NCBI GenBank assembly: GCA_014871385.1 | Contig: CM026423.1 | Coordinates: 13,166,858-13,230,857, forward strand | Source: Ceratodon purpureus | Taxonomy: Eukaryota > Streptophyta > Bryopsida > Pseudoditrichales > Ditrichaceae | Direction: 5' to 3' | Length of the DNA: 64,000 bases | In this document: positions 56,201 to 64,000 of the stretch, piece after piece | How the letters are laid out: each line of letters opens with the position of its first letter | Position numbering within the stretch: position 1 is the stretch's first letter | The notes under the pieces: generated by a model | Told to the model about the DNA's origin: nothing | Databases searched by the model: none | The model's input: only the letters and a program-made list of their open reading frames with translations | Position numbers and translations under genes: made by a program

Positions 56201-57546
56201 GCATGCCAGTTGAAAAGCATACTAGACTCCTCCACACCCAACGTGGAAACATCATACAAACAATGCTCCAGTTTTGATCGTCCAGCCACATTGTTGAATA
56301 CACTCCGATCACGAGACGTGACGATAATGCGGCTCCCCGGAGGAATGTCATTTACAAAAGGAACAAGCGCTTCAAACTGGCCAACTTTATAAACATTGTC
56401 CACCACAATCAACACTGGCCCAACAGATGCAACCTTCCGAAACCAGGAGCTGTAGTCATTGGATGTGCTCGTCTGGACACGAAGGAGGTCCCACAGCAAC
56501 TGCTTCTGCAGCTCCCTTACCCATGTCGATCTCACCTCCACATCCGAGGTCGATGAATCTCGGTGAATCTCCAGAAACGTCATGTTCCGGAACTTCTTCT
56601 CCGCCACGAAGTGGTTGTAGATTTCCCGTGCAAGCGTAGTCTTACCCACTCCGCCCATTCCCACAAGGCCAAGAATTCCTGTGCCAGCACCCATGTTGTC
56701 CGACATCTGAATGCATGCGTGAGCTCGGCGCTGGAGTCCCACTCTGTAAGGCTCCACGTCCACGGGGTCATTGGATGGTGCGAGACGAGCTACTTGGTTC
56801 ACCACTTCCCGCTTCAGCTTCGCTTCATCACTGCACATATTGCAACACAGGGTCAACGATAGACAAGCAGGATCGAATGAGAGCATATCAGGGCGTTCCA
56901 GGAACCAATGTTCGTTTATTTAGCATAGAATACCGCATTCTGTGGTGGCATGGATTCAGATTTCTGCAAATTGATGTAATGATTGGGGCAGAACAAACCA
57001 CGCACAACCATGCTGTGTGCCATTGCAATTATCAAAGACACTTGTTATCAGTGGAGAGACTCACCGTTTGTAATTAGCCAAGCAGAAGCCTGTGATGTCT
57101 GCAAGTGCTCCGAGGGCATGCGTCCACTCATGCAATTTTTTCTGGGTTCGTCCCTTGGACTTGTGATTGAGGAATGCCTCTGCGAACGGCCCATTCTCCA
57201 CCCACCGCAGGTCCACGGGCTCTACATCGTAGAACACAGGAATCACCGGTTTGCCGCTTCTCATCATCGCCACGAGCTCGTTCAGGCAGTACTTGGACTC
57301 CGCGTATCTTTTGGACACAACAGCGACGTGAACTTTGGCAGCATCGAGAGCCTGGTCGATGGATTTGAGAGCGGGGTTGCCCTTCATCAGCGACCGGGCG
57401 TCCAGAAAGGGACGAAACCCTGCACATCGGAGTGCGTCCTCCAGATGCGCGACGAATGTGGTCTTCACATCGGGCCCGCGGTGGTTGAGAAACACGTCGA
57501 AATTCTCCGTGACTGCGCCACTCGTGCTGGCATCGCAATCGTTCAT
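53229..57546 (-). CDS. TIR-NBS-LRR immune receptor (TNL)
   Basis: This is an intracellular nucleotide-binding immune receptor. Four exons from 5' to 3': 57065-57546 (TIR), 55675-56830 (NB-ARC), 55163-55450 (linker and first LRRs), 53229-54476 (LRRs). They sum to 1057 aa in phase, starting at ATG 57546. The TIR domain starts FDVFLNHRGPDVKTTF and keeps the catalytic-type Glu in YCLNELVAMM. NB-ARC motifs: P-loop GMGGVGKTT, kinase-2 VLIVVDNV, RNBS-B GSRIIVTSRDRSVF, GLPL in GCGGLPLALKVVG, and VHD (in FKVHDLLMD) in place of MHD. Exon 3 opens GTNKT, as is usual after the NB-ARC. The LRRs follow an LP.SIGQL..L..L.L..C..L pattern of about 24 residues. All usual parts are present and the gene looks intact. 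Confidence 0.95.
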
Positions 57547-58441
57547 GGCCACGGCCAGGTCACGGCCCTTGTCGAAGTGCCAATTCTGGTGCAGCCCTAG
57601 TTTTAAGCGCCCTGCAAGCACTCACGGTCTCCTGCGCCAGATGGTTGTCGTTCGCACTGCTGCTCACCTTCACGCCACGCTATGCTCTAACATTTGGCAA
57701 GAACGTTACTTAGAAACCCCTCCAAGTTCCTGACAGTTCGGGTAAAATAACGTTCGGGTCAAGCTTTAGCACATGCTACTGGAACTTCGCAAAGTGACTG
57801 GCATTCACAGCCTGAGCGTCCCCATCTCGACAATGATCTGCAATTCGAGGTTAAACGCCCTTCGTATCAAACGGCCTCTCACTAGTACTGATCTCCTCGA
57901 CCCTCCTGGACGCCATAGCCGGCCATGAAACTTGTCTCTCAGGCTCTCTGGGACCGTACTTTCTACCGAGAGTCTACAATCAAGCTGGAGGTATGACGGT
58001 GGCGATCGATTGACATGCAGGGCTGGGGCACGGACGTTGAATCGACCTAGTATACTGAAATCAGACACCAATGCCTTCCAGGTTCTTGATGATGGGGTTT
58101 GAAGTGTTCCAAAGCTTCTCCGACTGGAGTACTGTTTGCCGACTACAGAGGTCTACAGTTCCGCACATGAGGGGGCGGGAAGTTGCGTGTACAGACAAAA
58201 TGGTTCGCGTTGGAGCATTTTATTATTGAGGAAAATGTATGATTCTACAGGGATACTGGGCTCAGATGGTGTAACTTACAGATCCCCTTCATCACACACA
58301 AAGCTTTTGGTTTCTCCAAGAGAGACTAGGTTAATTTGTTCGATTGGAAGCGATTTAATTGCTAGCTTGTCGTCAGATTCGGTTTGACACAACGAAGCAG
58401 TCTGGCGCTAGAGGGAGCTCACAAGCCGCTGGATTAGTCGA
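57547..58441. other. Intergenic between the TNL gene and a small membrane-protein gene
   Basis: This is a divergent spacer and probably holds both promoters. Short open frames on either strand have no support. No repeat was noticed. Confidence 0.45.
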
Positions 58442-58870
58442 ATGGCGCGGTTGATGCAGCATGGTGGGGGGAAGCAGAGCGTGCAGCTGGGCAAGGGGTT
58501 CGCAAGGGTGTTGGTTCTGTCCTCCATTAGTGGGAGTCACAGTAGACAAACCCTAAACTGTTTAGGGTTTAGGGTTTAGCACGGAAGCACTTCCGGGAGA
58601 ATGGACATTGAGGTTGGAGGAGAGAGTGACACCTCATCATACTTCCATGAAGTGGGAGAATGGTGACTCAAGGTAACTTCTACTTGGATAAAGTAACATT
58701 CCGGGAGAATGGACATTCCCTGAGATTTGTCTACTGTGACTCCCACTATTGCAGGTGGCTTGGCCTTGATTTGGTATCACAGGCATCTCAAGAAGCGAAA
58801 CGAGGCATCTGTTCCTGAGGATCCACTCAAAGGAGGTCGATACCCGGGAGTCAAATATGCCAAGGAGTAA
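58442..58870 (+). CDS. Small single-pass membrane protein gene interrupted by a MITE
   Basis: From ATG 58442 the frame reads 29 codons (MARLMQHGGGKQSV to VLVLSSI, ending at ATT 58526-58528) and then enters an inverted-repeat element. After the element, ATT at 58748 continues in the same frame with AGGLALIWYHRHLKKRN and ends KGGRYPGVKYAKE with TAA at 58868-58870. Removing the element and one ATT copy gives an uninterrupted 68-residue protein with one hydrophobic segment (VLVLSSIAGGLALIWY) followed by a basic stretch. If instead 58530-58754 is spliced as a GT-AG intron, the product stays in frame and is one residue shorter. Read without splicing, the element introduces a TAG within 20 codons. 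The protein family is not recognised; size and layout suggest an organelle or inner-membrane small subunit, but this is only a guess. Confidence 0.7.
58529..58747. mobile_element. 219-bp MITE-like element with ATT duplication
   Basis: The 22 bp terminal inverted repeats are perfect (left 58529-58550, beginning AGTGGGAGTCAC; right 58726-58747). They are flanked by ATT at 58526-58528 and 58748-58750. Inside are a telomere-like palindrome (AAACCCTAAAC, T, GTTTAGGGTTT, 58548-58570) and a 19 bp direct repeat (58591-58609 and 58699-58717). A 3 bp duplication suits PIF/Harbinger-like elements, although their usual target is TWA rather than ATT. Confidence 0.85.
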
Positions 58871-59214
58871 GGTAGAGATGGGTATTCCCGTCAGGGTTCT
58901 AATTCCGTGGCCTATCAGTGCACCAATGTCTGAGCAGACAGCACCTGACTACCACACTCAGCAGATTTTGTAACAACCTATCATGTTCTCCATGCAAGAA
59001 TCTTTATATTGCATATACCTACTCACGGAAATAGTGGTCTACAATGTTGCACTTCAAATATTCATGAAAATTTGATAAATTTCGAAAAAAATATTAAAAA
59101 ATCAGATTTGTGATTTTCGACCTAACTTCTATTTGTATAAATTTTATCCCCATAGTTTTCTCAATCCCAAATATGCTGAATGGCTTAAACTCACGGGAAT
59201 ACCCATCTCTACCT
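58870..59214. mobile_element. 345-bp MITE-like element with TA duplication
   Basis: Perfect 22 bp terminal inverted repeats begin AGGTAGAGATGGG at 58870 and mirror the end at 59214. TA lies directly outside on both sides (58868-58869 and 59215-59216), which fits a Tc1/mariner (Stowaway-type) target. The left TA belongs to the stop codon of the small membrane-protein gene. The interior has no open frame and is AT-rich in its right half. Confidence 0.8.
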
Positions 59215-59881
59215 TAGTGCTAATCACAATATCCTCTCTTCAATAGTTTTTGGGATGGTTGTAGTTTAGATCTCCTTTGACAGGAACTGGAGGTTTAGGA
59301 TGTGTCCTAGACTTGCAAATTTCCGTCACTTTTCTGGAAACCACATTAGTTCATTCGAAATGAACACCATATTTATGGTACTAGCCTCATGGGTGGGTAT
59401 TGTTCAAACTTCATAAGCTGGGCTCATGATTAACTGGGCTCATTCCTTGCATCTGTTCAAGCATTTAGCAAGTTGGAGTTGGGATCATTCCGGAACTATC
59501 CGCTGAGGGGGGTGAGTGTTGTTTACTGCATGGACTTGGGTCTATGACTCCTCCTTTGAATAGGTAAAATGCTGCTTTTAAGCTAAACTAGCCAAAATGT
59601 GCATTCTATTAGAATTTATTTCATGCCATTTGGAACCATAGAATTCAAGTTTGAGCTTCTTATAAAGTGAATTTTTTCAAAGGCAATTATATTTTGACAA
59701 TTTACAAGTCCATGAGATTCTCTCATATCATGAAACTTTCACTTGTCATAGTTTTTGTCCAATGATGAAATTATGTCCTGTTATTGCATTTTTACCTTCA
59801 AAATGATTTAAATTCATTTCTTCTAAGTATCTGATCATTCTAATATTATGACTTTAACAAAAACCACATATTGTATTTATA

Positions 59882-60022
<141 letters not shown>

Positions 60023-60148
60023 ATGTATATATATTTAATATCCAAAAAAAAAAATTCCAAAAATGAAAGCTAGAAAATAAAACTAATGTCTACAGATCAT
60101 TTTTAATAAATGGCTAAATTTTATTATAAATAAGAAGAAGGACTTTGA

Positions 60149-60404
60149 CCCCGAAGGGGCTGAAGTGAATGTAGTGCTTGTTCATGTCAACCCCCCAAGG
60201 TCTTTTGGGGTACCTATAGAACAAGGTCTCAAGACCCACCACCATAGTTGGGTGGACTTGTAAATCCCCACCGGGGTTAGATTTGGAAAAAGAAACAAGG
60301 CCACAAAGGCCGAAAGCAGGAAACTGGCAGCAGTCGGTAATGTGCTGAAACATCCCGAAGGATTAAAAATCAAAACTAGGGACCAGTCAGGATGGGAAAC
60401 ATCC
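60149..60404. repeat. Cluster of seven short GC-rich hairpins
   Basis: Seven short inverted repeats follow each other in about 255 bp: CCCC-gaa-GGGG (60149-60159), CCCCAA/TTGGGG (60193-60210), GGTCT-ca-AGACC (60225-60236), CCACC/GGTGG (60236-60255), CCCC-acc-GGGG (60266-60276), GGCC/GGCC (60299-60311) and GGATG/CATCC (60390-60404). The surroundings are AT-rich. A structured RNA or the remains of a repetitive element are possible; no family is recognised. Confidence 0.55.
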
Positions 60405-60691
60405 GAGGTTGAGCGAAGCAGAGGAGGATCAAACTTATATCCTAGAACAAAGGACACTAAAACTAAGAACTAAGAAAACATGATCATAGTCAACCATAAA
60501 AGTACTAGAGTTCAATGAAATTCATAGAGAACAAATTCATAGACCTTCACACTATAATTGGATTAACGGTATTTTGAGTACCACAGAGAATCATCCAGAA
60601 ACCAATACATGTTTTCTCAAAGGCACAATTTTCTAAATGCAATTTAAACAAGACTCTAGCTGGTGCTAAATTCCCCACTTATCCTACATTC

Positions 60692-63525
60692 CTAATTGAG
60701 CTCTACAAGAGGATTACCATTCCACGAAGGTGCATTGAGACTACCTTCTTCCGTAAGAATTGTTTCAGCATGGGTCTGATTCAACAATCCTTGATTAAAC
60801 CGTTCTCGTACCCAATACTCAAACTTTGGACCATTTAAATCGAAATGTGTCATTGCATGGTTAAGATACACACTCTTTCTGTGTTTTTGCACAAGCTGAA
60901 GAGGATCATTTCTTTCTGATTCTGCTTCATGTTTGCCGCGTGGAAAGATTTTGTTCCTCCATGATTTTTTCTCCAAAGCTTCATGAACTATTTGCTTAGT
61001 TGTTGTTTGGACCACTCTAGATGCTTCCAAAATGTACTCCACCAGTTGATGTGGAACACTCAGTACTTCTTTTGGTTGCCATGTGCCTTGAAATTTTATA
61101 TCCTGAGGGATGCATATTGGCAGAGAGCTCACTTTCTTTCGATGATCATCATCTAAGAGTTTTTCATGATCTAGTTCACTCATATAATCGCGAGGAAGAT
61201 ATGTATACTTCAATGTTGAAGTTAGCAAGTTGGGCCATGGGGTGATAGAAAATCCGCCTTGAGTGTATGGTATAAATTCCTCAGCAATTCCACCAACACT
61301 TTTAGACTGAGTTTGATCTGTTGACCACCTTTGGCTCCCGGATAATGAAAATCTAAAAATTTGTGGCACCGACCCCTCCGCTTTACCATCCATGGTCCTT
61401 GCAATACCATTCATTGTTGCATCTGTACAGCTTGTTTCATAAGTCACCTTCACCTCCTTGACATCAAGGGCCTTGTATGTGGCGCACAACTTTGCACACT
61501 CAGCATTTGAAACACGAAATGATACATCAAAATACTTATGGAACCATCCAAATCGCTTTGTTGCCAAATAATTCTCCTCCTGTTCTCTTTGAAATTGAAA
61601 AGATATGGGTCCAATGACGATTTTGATTTCCTTCCTGTTATTTTCATCAATCTTGAAGGTAAACTGCATCTCTGAACAGATACTATTGTCCAGTTGCGAC
61701 ACCAATGTCTGCGATTCAACATCCAAATTTGTTGAATGTGAAACATAACCTCCCGGTAATAATTCAAGATAAACGGTTGTCTCTTTTGTTTTCTGACCAT
61801 TCTTTCCATTCAAAGAGCCACCACTAACATCCGCAGTATCCATCTCGTTAAAAGCTTTCATAGAAAAAAGATTCTTCAATGTTTGAAACAATTTTGTACC
61901 CAAGTTGGACGTTGAGTTTGAATAGTCTTGATTGAAACTTTGAGAACTTGAGCTACTACCTTCGGGATTGTTTGCACACGTGGTAATAGTACCTTTTCGA
62001 TGAAACGAATCAGTTGTTGTTTTCAATACAAAATACTTGGCTATGTCCAAAAGTAATGATCTTTGTGTTGGGTCATGCTGGAGATTCTCCAAAGAAATGG
62101 TATCCATGTCTGCAACCTGCTGCTCGGGTATTGTCACCTTTAATGTATTTGTGACAAAATTGCACCGCTGCAATCCATCCTTCCAACTTTGTTTTGAAAG
62201 TTCTTTCACTTTCAATTGCCTTCCATCTTCAAGAATGACCTTTGCATATTCTAGTCCAACACCAAGGATGCGCCCCATACTTGTATAGTCTTTGAAATAA
62301 TACTCAAACATATCATTATCCTCGTTGAAATGGAAAAAGAAATTTGTTTCACCAATTTTGAGGAATCAGCTATTGAAATGTTGCCATTGCACGATAACTT
62401 TGAAATGTAATCCAATTTCAAAAGCTCATCATGCAAAACTTTTAAGAACATCTCATCAGATGTCACTTGGAAGACATCTGAAAAAAAACATATGAAATAT
62501 TATTAAACATTATGAAGTTAAAAGAATTTTTTTTATTCATTTAAAAAATCAAATATTTTGAAGAATGAAACAAATTGCAAAATATTTGTATAGAGCGTTG
62601 TATGAAAACATAATTCAATGATAAAAAATATAATATTTCTAATCACAAATCATAATTTTCTTAGTCATATCTTTTTATTGGATTCAAAAAGGCCCTAGAT
62701 TGCCTCTATATTTACTATTTAGTCAAAGGCATTTTTTACCTTAAAGCATCATTTTCCTTATTTACAGTAAACTAATTATTCAAAGTTTAACAAATGTATT
62801 TTTATATTAAGCCCCTACAAGGCTACAACTTGTTAAAATTTCAATTATTCAATCTTTTGCAGCATTCACAAAGTTCAATTGATTTAAAATCAAGGTTTTC
62901 TTCAACAAGGTTCTGTTATCAAAATCTTCAAATGATTTATCACATTTTATTTTGAATTTTACCAAAGTATTTCTTACTTTAACACTTATGCATATATTAA
63001 GACTCTCATTTAGTTTTTTCTACATGTCATAATAAGAATTATTTTTTAAAGTCATACACCTTCAAATATATTTAATAACTTACAAAGTTCAATTTTAAAA
63101 TTAACGTTTCATAAATATAAAACTAGTAAAAACTTGAGTATGTAGATTCAATTATAGGAAATATTTAGATTTCTTTATGCAAAATTAAAGCACAAAATGA
63201 ATCTATAAAGTGACGTTTATCCAAAGAAGTGTGAATTAGACACTTGGATGTTGGAATATTAAAATTATCTATAAATTATAATCATATGTACTAATTTATT
63301 TTTTTATAAATATTCTGAAATTCAAAAATCTGAAATTCTGTTAATGTATATTAATATAGAAATAAATAAACCAAAATTTATACAATAACATTGAATTTGT
63401 ACCTGAGATAGTGGCCATTAAAATTGGCTTGCTGCTACAAGCAACTCCTTCCAAATTGATTGTGGATTCCTTCAAATGACAATTCAACACATTCACACGA
63501 ATCACACCTTTAGGAATACTTAATT
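60692..63525 (-). CDS. Unrecognised protein, with an apparent one-base frameshift
   Basis: The main frame runs from 62311 to a stop at 60692 (539 codons, starting MFEYYFKDYTSMG). It is soluble and mixed alpha/beta in look, with a Ser-rich stretch (SSSSSQSFN) and a basic segment near the C-terminus. It stays open upstream of that Met as IGETNFFFHFNEDND. A second frame continues further upstream (VTSDEMFLKVLHDELLKLDYISKL..DSSK) to a splice acceptor at 62477 (TTTTTTTTCAG|AT). It joins in phase to another exon, 63404-63525 (SIPKGVIRVNVLNCHL to MATIS). The two frames meet at a run of four T on the plus strand (62356-62359), where one extra base would make a single continuous protein. The 5' end is not found and may lie beyond the window. 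No domain is recognised. Confidence 0.6.
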
Positions 63526-63682
63526 CTGTATAAATAAATCAACACATGTATGTATTAATGAACAAACCAGATATCAAATTTACATTCAACTATGATACAT
63601 GTGAACAAAATGATTTTTTTTTTTTTAATAATACATATTTGTGTTGATAGTATTTAGTAATCTAAATTATCTAATGTATAGA

Positions 63683-64000
63683 TGTGGGATCCGAGAAACT
63701 CAGAATAAACCGGAAAAGCCCCAGCCGGCGTAAGTATTCCATTTATTTTTCATTTTTTTTGGTTAATTAGGTAAAAACTGGCCAGACACTAGCAGCATTA
63801 GTAGTTAACGCAAACCGGATATTCCAGAAACGTTAAAACAGTTAACGCAGGAAGTGTTCCCGGAACCTGGATTCCGGAAACTCGGAAGATAAGATACGGA
63901 ACGGGTGGACGATCCGAGTACTGACCGTTACTGTAACCGCGTCAAGGATCCGAAGCGACGCGGAAGTCATCATGACTCGGATAGGCGTTTACCCGGTACG
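63683..64000. other. Possible start of a long terminal repeat, cut by the window edge
   Basis: From TGTGGGATCCGAG at 63683 the composition changes abruptly from AT-rich to balanced GC and continues to the window end. GGATCCGA-type words recur (63687, about 63910 and 63946 in varied form). LTRs begin with TG and often differ in composition from their flanks. No second LTR, primer-binding site or coding region is visible, so this is only a suggestion. Confidence 0.3.

Overview
The window reads as nuclear DNA of a land plant, most likely a moss. The genes are intron-rich with GT-AG introns, the intergenic DNA is AT-rich, and the gene set is plant-like: a Golgi class I alpha-mannosidase with a plant-type N-terminus, a plant glycoside hydrolase 28 polygalacturonase, a membrane-anchored MYB, an FHA2-like protein, UPF1, and a TIR-NBS-LRR whose TIR opens FLNHRGPD, as I recall for bryophyte TNLs. 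The species cannot be fixed from the sequence alone.

Layout. 1-5162 is AT-rich DNA without a convincing gene. 5167-17244 is a 12,078 bp piggyBac-superfamily DNA transposon with perfect 14 bp terminal inverted repeats and a TTAA target duplication on each side. It carries a DDE transposase gene that is broken in at least two places, and about 6 kb of mostly non-coding cargo with one possible small spliced gene. 18639-23267 is a 14-exon Golgi alpha-mannosidase I gene (+). 24160-27535 is an 8-exon polygalacturonase gene (+). 29242-31960 is a 10-exon mitochondrial carrier gene (-). 33110-33950 is a weak small gene (+), tail to tail with a single-exon membrane-anchored MYB gene (33935-34870, -). 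37202-38182 is an intronless FHA-domain gene (-). 41054-50861 is a 25-exon UPF1 helicase gene (+). 53229-57546 is a 4-exon TIR-NBS-LRR gene (-). 58442-58870 is a 68-codon membrane-protein gene (+) carrying one small inverted-repeat element inside its reading frame and a second one inside its stop codon. 60692-63525 is an unrecognised gene (-) with an apparent one-base frameshift. The last ~320 bp may be the start of a long terminal repeat.

The genes are mostly unrelated housekeeping genes: N-glycan trimming, pectin degradation, mitochondrial transport, nonsense-mediated decay, chromatin or transcription factors, and immunity. I see no operon-like cooperation. The exon models come from reading splice sites and codon phase by eye. 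For the mannosidase, polygalacturonase, carrier, UPF1 and TNL genes the exon lengths sum to whole codons with no internal stop.

The two most interesting places are the piggyBac element, with a possible second, diverged left end at 4298, and the 58.4-59.2 kb locus. At that locus a 219 bp MITE-like element sits in a coding exon exactly between codons, with an ATT duplication. Its inverted repeat supplies a GT, and the duplicated host flank supplies a TTGCAG, so splicing would keep the reading frame. This is a candidate for intron creation by a transposable element.
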